Assembly (NCBI GenBank): GCA_963716095.1
Contig: CAVQSV010000023.1
Span: 744,001 to 808,000 of the forward strand
DNA from: Sva-07 sp963716095
GTDB taxonomy: Bacteria; Actinomycetota; Acidimicrobiia; Acidimicrobiales; Ilumatobacteraceae
Direction: 5' to 3'
Length of the DNA: 64,000 nt
Shown here: positions 25,073-33,664 of the stretch, piece after piece
Position numbering within the stretch: position 1 is the first letter of the stretch
Layout: the number at the start of each line of letters is the position of its first letter
Translations under genes and position numbers: made by a program
Notes under the pieces: model-generated
The model's database searches: none
The model's input: only the letters and a program-made list of their open reading frames with translations
Told to the model about the DNA's origin: nothing

Positions 25073-26272
25073 ATGGAAGCGCTCGACGTGATGCTCGGAG
25101 GGACCCGACCGTTCGGGCTCGGCTACTGGCCGCTGGCCGAGGACGACCCTGGAGTCGCAGTGCAACGTGAGCCCGTGCGGCTCGTGTCGCCTGACGGTGC
25201 ACTCGTTCGAGGGGTCCTCTGGACGCCACCGGTCGGAACCCCTTGGAAGACGGCGGTGATCCTGTCGCATCCGCGCGGCGACTTCAGCGTGCACTACGCC
25301 TGCCCGCTGCTGGCGGCTGCCGGCTACGCCGTGTTGGGCTTCGGGACGCGCTACATGAACAACGACACCGATTGTCTCCACGAGTCCTGCATCACCGATG
25401 TGCGGACCGCCCACGACGAGATGATCCGGCGTGGAGCCGAGGCCGTGGTGTTGCTCGGGAACTCGGGCGGCGGGTCGCTGATGGCGATGGCGAATGCCGA
25501 ACTCGGGCTCGGCGACGGTTGGGTCGGCATGGCGGCGCACCCGGGTGAGGGGGTGTTCATGTTGCAGGTGATCGACCCGTCGGTGGCCGACGAACACGAC
25601 CCGTTCTCCACGGTGCCCGAACTCGACATGTATCACCCCGACAACGGCTGGCGGCCGTGGCCCGAGCCGTGCAGCTACGACCCGGCGTGGGTCGAGACGT
25701 ACCGAGCGGCCCAAGTCGCCCGGGTGGCGCGCATCGACGCAGTTGCGAAGGCCTCGATCGCGGGCTCGTTGGACGTGATCGGAGAATTGAAGGGGATCGA
25801 CAAGTCGGCCGATCCGGTGCGGTGGCGCGAGCTGCGTCGCCGGGCGGTGTTCACGAAGTACCTCACGATCTACCGGACCCTGGCCGACCCGGCGTATCTC
25901 GATCTGTCGATCGACCCCGACGATCGGCCGATGGGGTCGTTGTTCGCCTTTCCCGACCCATTCGACGCGAACTACGGCCGCGGCGGATTGGCCCGGACGA
26001 TGACCGCCCGCGGCTGGTTGAGTACGTGGTCGGGGCTCTCCAGCGGAGCGAAGCTGGCCGACACCATGCCGCAGGTGACCGTGCCGACGTTGTTGATCCA
26101 CCCGACCGCAGACACCGAGATCCGCATCTGGCAGGCGAAGGAGATCGTCGATGCCGCCGGTGCCGTCGACGTCACCTACATCGAAATGCAGGGCGCCCCG
26201 CACTACCTCGAGGGTCACCGCCCCGAAGCGATGGCCCATGTCGCCGAGTGGCTGGCGGCGCGGTTTCCCTGA
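25073..26272 (+). CDS. Alpha/beta hydrolase
   Basis: The 399-residue protein has the alpha/beta hydrolase plan: strand and oxyanion segment VILSHPRGDFSVHY (about residues 62-75), nucleophile elbow GNSGGGSL (about 129-136, Ser as nucleophile), a large cap insertion (about 165-315), and the late VTVPTLLIHPTADTEI and GAPHYLEGH segments that supply the acid and His. No signal peptide is seen. The substrate is unknown; the overall shape recalls dienelactone hydrolase or esterase relatives. Convergent with the ATPase gene. Confidence 0.85.
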   Translation: MEALDVMLGGTRPFGLGYWPLAEDDPGVAVQREPVRLVSPDGALVRGVLWTPPVGTPWKTAVILSHPRGDFSVHYACPLLAAAGYAVLGFGTRYMNNDTDCLHESCITDVRTAHDEMIRRGAEAVVLLGNSGGGSLMAMANAELGLGDGWVGMAAHPGEGVFMLQVIDPSVADEHDPFSTVPELDMYHPDNGWRPWPEPCSYDPAWVETYRAAQVARVARIDAVAKASIAGSLDVIGELKGIDKSADPVRWRELRRRAVFTKYLTIYRTLADPAYLDLSIDPDDRPMGSLFAFPDPFDANYGRGGLARTMTARGWLSTWSGLSSGAKLADTMPQVTVPTLLIHPTADTEIRIWQAKEIVDAAGAVDVTYIEMQGAPHYLEGHRPEAMAHVAEWLAARFP

Positions 26273-26299
26273 CGTTGCCGCCGGCCCTCCCGGCGACGC

Positions 26300-27385
26300 T
26301 CACAACGGCAGCGTGGTGCGGATCCAGTCGGCCAACAGCGGATCGACGATCGCGAGGTCGCGGGTCAGGGTGCCGTTGCCGATGAGCCGGTCGCGGGCGG
26401 ACTGCACGGCACCCGACGATGCCCCGAACAGCTCCAAGGTGCCGCCGAAGAGCGGTCGACCGGTCGCGAGAGCTCGCAGTACCACCTGTTCGGCGTGGCT
26501 GAACGTGCTGAACAGCACCTCGAGGCCCGGCGCGATGGTGCGTCGCACCGCCTGCAGCGCCTCGGCCCACGCCGCCTCGCCGGAGCCGCCCGGTGCGGTG
26601 CGCAGCCACGCTGCATCGGCGAGTTGCATCACGCGGTAGGGGTGGCCGCCGGTCGCGTGATGCACGAGTCCGGTCAGGCCGTCGCCGCGTCGCTCTGTCC
26701 GAGCGAAGCCGTCGTCGACGATGTCGGCGAGTTCGGCCAGGGTGAACGGTTGGATCTCGATGATGTCGGCCTGTGCGTAGAACGGCTGCGACTGCTCGGT
26801 GAACATCGCCGCCATCGCCGAGGGTTCCGATCCGGCGAACAACACACCGATCTCCTGGACGTGGTGCTGCAACTTGGTGCGCAGCAGCCCCGCCGCACCG
26901 GCGACGCCGTTGATGCCGGTGAACTCGTCGAGGACCAACAGCGTCGGCTCCTCGGCTGCTGCTTCGACCAGAAGCTCGAGCAGCAGGTCGAGCGACGCGT
27001 CGGCATCGGGCCGCTGCGCCGGTGGCCTCGCGAACTCCAGCTTCAGCACGCCGAGGTTGATCGAGCTGCCGACCGCCAGCGAGGCGAGCCGTGAGCCGAC
27101 ACGACCCTTGCTGGCGGCAAGTGCCCGATCGAGGCGTACCACGAGGTCGGCGCTCGAGCGGGTTTCGTAGAGGTCGAGCCGCACCACCGAGGTGCCGGCG
27201 TCTTCGAGGCGCGCCGCGACCGCACCGAGCACGCTGGTCTTGCCGAAGCGGCGCGGGCCGAGCAGCGCCGTCATCCGCCGAGCCGTCATTCGCTCGACCA
27301 GATCGGCGATCAACTCGGAACGGCCACCCACCTGTTCTGGCGCCAACGGGCCCTGGTGTGGGAAAGGTGTACCATCTGCCAGCAC
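26300..27385 (-). CDS. Archaeal-type AAA+ ATPase (STAND-like)
   Basis: The 361-residue protein has Walker A GPRRFGKTS (about residues 43-51) and Walker B TLLVLDEF (about 146-153), followed by a sensor-like FAGSEPSAM and HHATGGHPYRVMQLAD, the pattern of the archaeal ATPase/STAND NTPase group. A winged-helix-like C-terminus follows (LEVLFSTFSHAEQVVLRALA). Members often act as NTP-driven switches of unknown target. It starts at GTG with TAGCAT 6 nt upstream and no Shine-Dalgarno. It is divergent from the rplC operon. No toxin or effector domain is fused. Confidence 0.85.
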   Translation of the reverse strand: MLADGTPFPHQGPLAPEQVGGRSELIADLVERMTARRMTALLGPRRFGKTSVLGAVAARLEDAGTSVVRLDLYETRSSADLVVRLDRALAASKGRVGSRLASLAVGSSINLGVLKLEFARPPAQRPDADASLDLLLELLVEAAAEEPTLLVLDEFTGINGVAGAAGLLRTKLQHHVQEIGVLFAGSEPSAMAAMFTEQSQPFYAQADIIEIQPFTLAELADIVDDGFARTERRGDGLTGLVHHATGGHPYRVMQLADAAWLRTAPGGSGEAAWAEALQAVRRTIAPGLEVLFSTFSHAEQVVLRALATGRPLFGGTLELFGASSGAVQSARDRLIGNGTLTRDLAIVDPLLADWIRTTLPL

Positions 27386-27391
27386 AAAAGC

Positions 27392-27397
27392 ATGCTA
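27392..27397 (-). promoter_or_regulatory. Leaderless-type -10 box of ATPase gene
   Basis: TAGCAT on the minus strand, 6 nt before the GTG start. It faces away from the rplC promoter about 50 bp away. Confidence 0.5.
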
Positions 27398-27444
27398 ACA
27401 GATGCTACGAACGGTTCCCGCACAAACGGGAGTGCAGCCGCGTG

Positions 27445-27473
27445 TTGGAAGCCCGGATCGGCGCCCATAGCAT
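27445..27473 (+). promoter_or_regulatory. Promoter of rplC operon
   Basis: TTGGAA, 17 nt, TAGCAT, then TGCATGG. It has the same -10 as the rpsL and infA promoters and nearly the same -35 as infA and rplM. Confidence 0.7.
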
Positions 27474-27479
27474 TGCATG

Positions 27480-27689
27480 GCCGTGATCGGAAGGCATTCC
27501 GACCACCAGACCATTCAGCAATCGATGTCTGTGTAGGCCGCCCGCAACGTCCGGGACCGGAACCGCTCAGCAACTACAAGATCTCGTGCTCCGCACGCTC
27601 GTCCGAACCTGTTCCAGGAACGGCTAGCGGCGGAGCATTTGCGTGGAGAGCCCCCCGAGGGCTTGGACAACGAAAAGGAACCTGCCGCC
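27480..27689 (+). other. Untranslated leader of rplC operon
   Basis: About 210 nt between the promoter and rplC with no convincing ORF. A small hairpin AGCCC/GGGCT (27649-27653 with 27659-27663) lies just before the AAAGGAA ribosome-binding site. In enteric bacteria the S10 leader mediates control by L4; whether this leader does so is not evident. Confidence 0.4.
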
Positions 27690-28337
27690 ATGGCACAACA
27701 ATCGATCGTCGGCGAAAAGGTCGGCATGACACAGACATGGGTCGACGACAAAGTCGTTCCCGTCACTGTGCTCCGTGTCGAACCGATGCGCATCGTGCAG
27801 ATCAAGACCAACGAACGCAACGGCTACAACGCGCTGCAGGTGACCTACGGGCATCGTGACGCGAAGAAGCTCACGAAGCCGGCCGCCGGCCACTTCGAGA
27901 AGGCCGGCGTCGCCCCGGGCAAGCGCCTGATCGAGTTGCGCCTCGACTCCGTCGACGGCTTCGAGGTCGGCCAGGAGCTCACCGTCGAGCAGATCGCCGC
28001 CGGCACGCTGGTCGACGTCACGGGCACCAGCCGAGGCAAGGGCTTTGCCGGTGTCATGAAGCGTCACAACTTCGCTGGTCAGCCCGCATCGCACGGCAAC
28101 AACAAGAGCCACCGCAAGCCTGGCGCCATCGGCTCGTGTGCCTTCCCGGCACGCGTGTTCAAGGGCCAGCGCATGGCCGGCCACATGGGCCACGAGCAGG
28201 TCACCACGCAGAACCTCGAGGTCGTCCAGTCCGACCCCGAGCGCAACCTGCTGCTGATCAAGGGTTCGGTCCCCGGCCCCGCTGGAGGCGTCGTCATCGT
28301 GCGCAACGCCGTCAAGTTCGCAGGAAAGGCAGGCTGA
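27690..28337 (+). CDS. rplC: Ribosomal protein uL3
   Basis: The 215-residue protein has VGEKVGMTQTW near the start and the characteristic loop RGKGFAGVMKRHNFAGQPAS and GHMGHEQVTTQNLEV that reach toward the peptidyl-transferase centre. The ATG follows AAAGGAA by about 9 nt; a longer upstream frame was rejected. It heads the operon because rpsJ has been separated from it. Confidence 0.97.
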   Translation: MAQQSIVGEKVGMTQTWVDDKVVPVTVLRVEPMRIVQIKTNERNGYNALQVTYGHRDAKKLTKPAAGHFEKAGVAPGKRLIELRLDSVDGFEVGQELTVEQIAAGTLVDVTGTSRGKGFAGVMKRHNFAGQPASHGNNKSHRKPGAIGSCAFPARVFKGQRMAGHMGHEQVTTQNLEVVQSDPERNLLLIKGSVPGPAGGVVIVRNAVKFAGKAG

Positions 28338-28338
28338 C

Positions 28339-28986
28339 GTGGCCGATCTCACCCTCAAGACCGCAGCCGGCAAGGACAGCGGCACGATCGAGCTCGACGA
28401 CGAGGTCTTCGGCGTGCGCCCGAACGTGTCGCTGATGCACCAGGTCGTCACCGCACAGCTCGCCGCCCGCCGCTCGGGCACCCAGAGCACCAAGACCCGC
28501 TCGGAAGTCTCCGGTGGTGGCCGCAAGCCCTACGCCCAGAAGGGCACCGGCAACGCCCGCCAGGGCTCGATCCGCTCCCCGCAGTTCAGCGGTGGTGGCG
28601 TCGCCCTCGGCCCGAAGCCCCGCTCGTACGACCAGAAGACCCCCAAGAAGATGGTCAAGGCCGCACTGCGCTCGGCGCTGTCCGACCGAGCCAGCGAGGG
28701 CAAGGTCGTCGTGGTCGACTCGTGGGGCATCGAGACCCCCAAGACCAAAGACGCCAAGGCCGCCCTCGACGCACTCGGCATCACCGGAACGGCCCTGGTG
28801 GTCGTCGGTCGTGACGACGCCGCCGCGGCACTGAGCTTCCGCAACCTCCCGAAGGTGCAGATCATCGGTCCCGGCGAACTCAACGCCTACGACGTGCTCT
28901 GCAACGAATGGCTCATCTTCACCAAGGACGTCCTGCCCGCCAACACTCCGGTGTCGGCTGAGGCCAGCGAGAAGGAAGCATCGTGA
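28339..28986 (+). CDS. rplD: Ribosomal protein uL4
   Basis: The 215-residue protein starts at GTG one base after the rplC stop. It has the tunnel-lining loop TRSEVSGGGRKPYAQKGTG (about residues 53-71) and GGVALGPKPRSYDQKTPKK. In some bacteria it also represses its operon. It overlaps the rplW start by four bases (GTGA). Confidence 0.97.
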   Translation: MADLTLKTAAGKDSGTIELDDEVFGVRPNVSLMHQVVTAQLAARRSGTQSTKTRSEVSGGGRKPYAQKGTGNARQGSIRSPQFSGGGVALGPKPRSYDQKTPKKMVKAALRSALSDRASEGKVVVVDSWGIETPKTKDAKAALDALGITGTALVVVGRDDAAAALSFRNLPKVQIIGPGELNAYDVLCNEWLIFTKDVLPANTPVSAEASEKEAS

Positions 28987-29270
28987 AAGATCCCCGCGAC
29001 ATCATCATCGCTCCGGTCGTGTCCGAGAAGAGCTACGACCTCATCGAGCAGGGCGTCTACACCTTCAAGGTGAGCACCAAGGCTTCCAAGCCCGAGATCC
29101 GCGACGCCGTCGAGGCGATCTGGGGTGTCGAGGTGCTCAAGGTCAACACCCTCAACCGGCCCGGCAAGCGCAAGCGCACCCGTGGCACCAACCGAATCGG
29201 TCAGCGTCCCGACACCAAGCGGGCCATCGTCACCCTGGCAGCGGGCGAAATCCCGCTGTTCGAGAACTGA
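28983..29270 (+). CDS. rplW: Ribosomal protein uL23
   Basis: The 95-residue protein has IIAPVVSEKSYDLIEQGVYT and the extended hairpin GKRKRTRGT. uL23 lies at the tunnel exit and docks SRP and trigger factor. The GTG start overlaps the rplD stop; translation is likely coupled. Confidence 0.97.
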   Translation: MKDPRDIIIAPVVSEKSYDLIEQGVYTFKVSTKASKPEIRDAVEAIWGVEVLKVNTLNRPGKRKRTRGTNRIGQRPDTKRAIVTLAAGEIPLFEN

Positions 29271-29277
29271 GCGCATC

Positions 29278-30114
29278 ATGGCTATCCGTTCCCGCAAGCC
29301 CACCAGCCCCGGCCGTCGTTTCCAGACGAGCTCCGACTTCAGCGAGATCACCAAGACCACGCCGGAGAAGAGCCTGCTCGTCAAGAAGAGCAAGACCGGT
29401 GGCCGCAACAGCTACGGCCGCAAGACCTCCCGCCATCGCGGCGGCGGTCACAAGCAGCAGTACCGCATCATCGACTTCAAGCGCGTCAAGGACGGCGTGA
29501 CCGCCAAGGTCGCCGCCATCGAGTACGACCCCAACCGCACCTGTCGCATCGCGCTGCTCCACTACAACGACGGCGAGAAGGCCTACATCCTGGCCCCCCG
29601 TGGCCTCAACGTTGGCGACACCGTCGTCAGCGGCCACGGCGCCGACATCAAGCCCGGCAACGCCATGCCGCTGCGCTTCATCCCGGTCGGTACCACCGTG
29701 CACAACGTCGAGTTGCGCCCCGGCCAGGGCGGCAAGATCGGCCGTTCGGCCGGCATCGCCGTGCAGCTGGTCGCCAAGGAAGGCGACTACGCCACGCTGC
29801 GTATGCCCTCCACCGAGATGCGCCGCGTCATGATCGACTGCCGCGCCACCGTGGGCGAAGTCGGCAACAGCCAGCACGAGCTGGTCAAGATCGGCAAGGC
29901 CGGCCGCAACCGCTGGAAGGGCAAGCGCCCGCAGACCCGTGGTGTGGCGATGAACCCGGTCGACCACCCGTTGGGTGGTGGCGAAGGCCGCACCTCAGGT
30001 GGCCGTCCCGCCGTGTCCCCGTGGGGCAAGCCCGAGGGCCGCACCCGCAACAAGAAGAAGGCCAGCCAGCAGCTGATCATCCGTCGTCGCCGTTCCGGCA
30101 AGGGTCGCCGCTGA
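29278..30114 (+). CDS. rplB: Ribosomal protein uL2
   Basis: The 278-residue protein begins MAIRSRKPTSPGRRFQT and carries GRKTSRHRGGGHKQQYR, the RNA-binding centre and the conserved C-terminal GVAMNPVDHPLGGGEGR, whose His lies near the peptidyl-transferase centre. The ATG 7 nt after rplW was chosen; an upstream in-frame extension overlapping rplW was rejected. Confidence 0.98.
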   Translation: MAIRSRKPTSPGRRFQTSSDFSEITKTTPEKSLLVKKSKTGGRNSYGRKTSRHRGGGHKQQYRIIDFKRVKDGVTAKVAAIEYDPNRTCRIALLHYNDGEKAYILAPRGLNVGDTVVSGHGADIKPGNAMPLRFIPVGTTVHNVELRPGQGGKIGRSAGIAVQLVAKEGDYATLRMPSTEMRRVMIDCRATVGEVGNSQHELVKIGKAGRNRWKGKRPQTRGVAMNPVDHPLGGGEGRTSGGRPAVSPWGKPEGRTRNKKKASQQLIIRRRRSGKGRR

Positions 30115-30137
30115 CGCGGCAAGGAAGGTAACCCCGC

Positions 30138-30422
30138 ATGTCTCGCAGTCTCAAGAAGGGCCCGTTCGTGGACGACCATCTTCTCAAGAAGATCGACGCC
30201 CAGAACGCCGCCGGCGAACGCAAGGTCGTCAAGACCTGGTCGCGTCGCTCCACCATCATCCCCGACATGGTCGGCCACACGATCGCCGTGCACGACGGTC
30301 GCAAGCACGTCCCGGTGTACGTCACCGAGTCGATGGTCGGCCACAAGCTCGGTGAGTTCAGCCCCAGCCGGACGTTCAAGTTCCACGCCGGCATGGAGCG
30401 CAATTCGAAGGGTCGCCGCTGA
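30138..30422 (+). CDS. rpsS: Ribosomal protein uS19
   Basis: The 94-residue protein begins MSRSLKKGPFVDDHLLKKI and contains RRSTIIPDMVGHTIAVHDGRK up to its typical C-terminal basic end. It binds the 30S head with uS13. The stop overlaps the start of rplV by one base. Confidence 0.97.
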   Translation: MSRSLKKGPFVDDHLLKKIDAQNAAGERKVVKTWSRRSTIIPDMVGHTIAVHDGRKHVPVYVTESMVGHKLGEFSPSRTFKFHAGMERNSKGRR

Positions 30423-31172
30423 TGACCGGACCGAAGCTCAACGAGAAGTCGTTCGTCGCCGGCGAGCGCTCGGGCACCAAGGCCACGGCCCGCTACGTGC
30501 GGTCGTCGGCCTCGAAGGCCCGAGCCGTGCTCGACCTGATCCGCGGCCTCGACGTCCGCAGCGCCGACGAGGTGCTGCAGTTCACCGACCGCCACATCGC
30601 CCGCGATGTCCGCAAGGTGCTCGCCAGCGCCGTCGCCAACGCCGTCAACAACGACGACCAGGACGCCGACGAGTTGTTCGTGATCGCCTGCTTCGCCGAC
30701 GAAGGCCCGACGTTGCGTCGGTTCCGTCCCCGAGCCCGTGGGCGTGCGACTCGCATCAACAAGCGCAGCTGCCACATCACGGTGATCGTCGCTCGCATGA
30801 GCGACGAGCGCATCGCGATCATCACCGCCCGCCAGGAGCGTGCCGGTGGCAGCACCGGTCGCGGTCGCCCGCAGAGCAGCAGCGCCAGCCGCCGCCAGCG
30901 AGTCGAGCGCAGCCGTCAGCAGGCCGCCGAAGCCGAAGACGAGATCGACGCGATCGACGCCGACGAAGCATCAGATGACGCAATCGACGCAACCGACGAG
31001 GTGTCTGACACCACCGTCGAGGTCGACGAGGCCGAGACCGAGGAAGCCACGGACGTCGAGGAGCAGCGGACGACACCGCCGAGCGAAGCCACCACCGACG
31101 AGGCCGGCTCCGACGGCCGACGCAGACATCGACGAGGAATCCGACGACTCCGGAGAGGCCGAGGAAAAGTGA
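30422..31172 (+). CDS. rplV: Ribosomal protein uL22 with acidic C-terminal tail (frameshifted)
   Basis: Residues 1 to about 128 are a normal uL22: ARYVRSSASKARAVLDLIRG and the tunnel loop RFRPRARGRATRINKRSCHI. A tail of about 110 residues follows, first basic, then strongly acidic (DEAETEEATDVEEQ). In frame 0 the tail turns abruptly Arg-rich at about 31115 and runs to 31216, overlapping rpsC by 43 nt. In the +1 frame from 31116 it stays acidic (ADADIDEESDDSGEAEEK) and stops at 31172, one base before rpsC. One extra G at 31115-31116 explains this. The conserved part is unaffected. I give the stop of the acidic frame as the end. Confidence 0.85.
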
Positions 31173-31173
31173 C

Positions 31174-32058
31174 ATGGGTCAGAAGATCAATCCGTACGGC
31201 TTCCGTCTGGGAGTGACCACCGACTGGAAGTCGCGTTGGTTCTCCGAGCGCGACTACAAGGACTACCTCACCGAGGACTGGACGATCCGCCAGGAGATCA
31301 TGACTCGTCTCGAGTCGGCGGCGATCAGCCGCATCGAGGTCGAGCGCACCCGTGACAAGCTCCGTGTCGACGTGCACACCGCCCGTCCGGGCATCGTGAT
31401 CGGTCGTCGTGGCGCCCAGGCCGACGAACTCCGTCAGCTGATCACCAAGATCACGGGCAACCCGAAGATCCAGCTCAACATCGTCGAGATCAAGAACCCC
31501 GAACTCGACGCTGCGCTGATCGCTCAGGGTGTCGCCGACCAGCTGGTCAACCGCATCGCGTTCCGTCGTGCCATGAAGCGCGCCGTGCAGAACGCACAGC
31601 GCGCCGGCGCCCTCGGCATCCGCGTGCAGTGCTCGGGTCGTCTCGGCGGCGCCGAGATGAGCCGCACCGAGTGGTACCGCGAAGGCCGGGTGCCGTTGCA
31701 CACGCTGCGTGCCGACATCGACTACGGCATGCGTGAGGCCAAGACGACCAGCGGTCGTGTCGGCGTCAAGGTGTGGATCTACAAGGGAGACATCCTCCCG
31801 TACAAGAAGCTCAACGAGGACAAGATCGCCCGCGAGGCCGCCATGGCCGTCGGCGAGACGTCCGGTCAGGGCGCGGGCCCTCGCAAGGTGGTGTCGTCGG
31901 GTGGACCCCGTGACGTCGCTCCGGCACCCGAGACCCAGCCGCTCGTCCGTGAGGCCGATCCCGAGCTCGAGAAGTTGCTCGACGAAGAAGAAGCCATTGC
32001 CAAGCGCACCGCGCAGGGCGAGGGCAACGACACGCCGCGGTTGCGCGGCGAGGACTGA
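31174..32058 (+). CDS. rpsC: Ribosomal protein uS3
   Basis: The 294-residue protein begins MGQKINPYGFRLGVTTDW, has a KH domain with the GxxG-type RPGIVIGRRGAQADELR (about residues 66-82), and the C-terminal domain with GRLGGAEMSRTEWYREGRVP. A charged tail of about 80 residues is longer than in E. coli (233) but usual in actinobacteria. uS3 lines the mRNA entry channel. Confidence 0.97.
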   Translation: MGQKINPYGFRLGVTTDWKSRWFSERDYKDYLTEDWTIRQEIMTRLESAAISRIEVERTRDKLRVDVHTARPGIVIGRRGAQADELRQLITKITGNPKIQLNIVEIKNPELDAALIAQGVADQLVNRIAFRRAMKRAVQNAQRAGALGIRVQCSGRLGGAEMSRTEWYREGRVPLHTLRADIDYGMREAKTTSGRVGVKVWIYKGDILPYKKLNEDKIAREAAMAVGETSGQGAGPRKVVSSGGPRDVAPAPETQPLVREADPELEKLLDEEEAIAKRTAQGEGNDTPRLRGED

Positions 32059-32072
32059 AAGGGGATCGAACC

Positions 32073-32489
32073 ATGCTGATGCCTCGCAAGGTCGCCCATC
32101 GCAAGCACCATCGCGGTCGCACCAAGGGAATGACGAAGGGTGGCTCCGGCCTGAACTTCGGTGAATACGGAATTCAGGCCCTCGAGCCGGGTTGGCTGAC
32201 CGCCCGCCAGATCGAAGCCGCCCGTATCGCCATGACCCGCTCGATCAAGCGCGGCGGCAAGGTCTGGATCAACGTGTTCCCGGACAAGCCGGTCACGAAG
32301 AAGCCAGCCGAGACCCGCATGGGCTCCGGCAAGGGCAACCCCGAATTCTGGGTGGCCGTCGTCAAGCCCGGCCGCACGCTGTTCGAGCTGTCGTACCCGA
32401 ACGAAGAGCTCGCCAAGGAAGCCTTGAACAAGGCGATCCAGAAGCTGCCGATCAAGGCGCGGATCATCACCCGTGAGGAGGAGATCTGA
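32073..32489 (+). CDS. rplP: Ribosomal protein uL16
   Basis: The 138-residue protein begins MLMPRKVAHRKHHRGRTKG and includes FGEYGIQALEPGWLTARQIE and the GSGKGNPEFWVAVVKPGR block. It stabilises A-site tRNA on the 50S. AAGGGGA lies upstream. Its stop overlaps the rpmC start by one base. Confidence 0.97.
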   Translation: MLMPRKVAHRKHHRGRTKGMTKGGSGLNFGEYGIQALEPGWLTARQIEAARIAMTRSIKRGGKVWINVFPDKPVTKKPAETRMGSGKGNPEFWVAVVKPGRTLFELSYPNEELAKEALNKAIQKLPIKARIITREEEI

Positions 32490-32704
32490 TGGCGAAGAAC
32501 AACAGCGACCTCGCCGATCTCAGCCTCGGTGAGCTCATCGACGAATTGAAGGCCACCAAGCAGGAGGCGCTCAACCTGCGCTTTCGCAACGCGACCGGCC
32601 AGCTCGAGAACACCGCCGAGATCGGCAAGGTGCGCAAGCAGGTCGCTCGTATCAACACCCTCATCCGCGAGCGTGAGATCGCAGCGGCCGAGGCCGGACA
32701 GTGA
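32489..32704 (+). CDS. rpmC: Ribosomal protein uL29
   Basis: The 71-residue, mostly helical protein has LSLGELIDELKATKQEALNL and LRFRNATGQLEN, then the long second helix with VARINTLIRERE. It sits at the tunnel exit next to uL23. It overlaps rpsQ by four bases. Confidence 0.96.
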   Translation: MAKNNSDLADLSLGELIDELKATKQEALNLRFRNATGQLENTAEIGKVRKQVARINTLIREREIAAAEAGQ

Positions 32705-32994
32705 GTGACGAGATGACTGACATCCAAGACACCGAGACCACCGAGCGCGCTGCTCGCAAGGTCCGCGAAGGCACGGTCGTGTCGAACACGATGGACAAGA
32801 CGGCCGTCGTGGCCGTGGTCGATCGTGTGCGCCACGCCAAGTACAACAAGTTCGTGCTGCGCACCAAGAAGCTGTACGCGCACGACGAGACCAACGACGT
32901 CAACGTGGGCGACAAGGTCCGCGTGATGGAGACCCGTCCGCTCAGCAAGAACAAGCGCTGGCGCATCACCGACGTTCTGGAGCGTGCCAAGTGA
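32701..32994 (+). CDS. rpsQ: Ribosomal protein uS17
   Basis: The 97-residue OB-fold protein has GTVVSNTMDKTAVVAV, the HAKYNKFVLRTKKLYAHDE block, and VRVMETRPLSKNKRWR. It starts at GTG overlapping the rpmC stop. About 18 acidic residues precede the conserved part; the internal ATG (MTDIQD) four codons on is an alternative start. Confidence 0.96.
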   Translation: MSDEMTDIQDTETTERAARKVREGTVVSNTMDKTAVVAVVDRVRHAKYNKFVLRTKKLYAHDETNDVNVGDKVRVMETRPLSKNKRWRITDVLERAK

Positions 32995-33359
32995 TTCAGC
33001 AAGAGTCCCGACTCCGCGTTGCCGACAACTCCGGCGCCAAAGAGGTGCTGTGCATCAAGGTGCTCGGCGGTACCCGTCGTCGCTACGCCTCGATCGGCGA
33101 CGTCTTCGTCGCCACGGTCAAGGACGCGATGCCCGGCGCCGCTGTCAAGAAGGGCGAGGTCGTCAAGTGCGTCGTCGTTCGCACCAAGAAAGAGAAGCGT
33201 CGTCCCGACGGCAGCTACATCCGCTTCGACGAGAACGCGGCCGTGCTGATCAAGGACGACCTGACACCCCGCGGTACTCGCATCTTCGGCCCGGTCGGCC
33301 GTGAGCTGCGCGACCGCAAGTTCATGCGCATCGTGTCGCTGGCACCGGAGGTGCTGTGA
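32991..33359 (+). CDS. rplN: Ribosomal protein uL14
   Basis: The 122-residue protein starts at GTG overlapping the rpsQ stop by four bases. It contains IQQESRLRVADNSGAKEVL and the signature IRFDENAAVLIKDDLTPRGT. uL14 lies at the subunit interface. Confidence 0.97.
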   Translation: MIQQESRLRVADNSGAKEVLCIKVLGGTRRRYASIGDVFVATVKDAMPGAAVKKGEVVKCVVVRTKKEKRRPDGSYIRFDENAAVLIKDDLTPRGTRIFGPVGRELRDRKFMRIVSLAPEVL

Positions 33360-33664
33360 TGAAACTCAAGAAGGGTGACACCGTCGAGGTGATCACCGGC
33401 AAGGACAAGGGCAAGCAGGGCGAAGTCGCCTTCGTGTACCCGAAGTCGAACAAGATCATCGTGCACGGTGTCAACACCGCATCGAAGCACCAGAAGCCGC
33501 GTCGGGCCAACGAGGCCGGCGGCATCATCGAAAAGGACCTGCCGTTCGACGCCAGCAACGTGATGCTGGTGCACAAGGGCCAGAAGGTTCGGATCGGCTA
33601 CCAGGTCCAGGACGACGGCACCAAGGTGCGCGTTGCCCGCCCGAGTGGAGAGGTCATCGGATGA
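33359..33664 (+). CDS. rplX: Ribosomal protein uL24
   Basis: The 101-residue KOW-type protein has KKGDTVEVITGKDKGKQGEV and the VNTASKHQKPR loop. uL24 starts 50S assembly and lies at the tunnel exit. The ATG overlaps the rplN stop by one base; a GTG three bases earlier is possible. Confidence 0.96.
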   Translation: MKLKKGDTVEVITGKDKGKQGEVAFVYPKSNKIIVHGVNTASKHQKPRRANEAGGIIEKDLPFDASNVMLVHKGQKVRIGYQVQDDGTKVRVARPSGEVIG

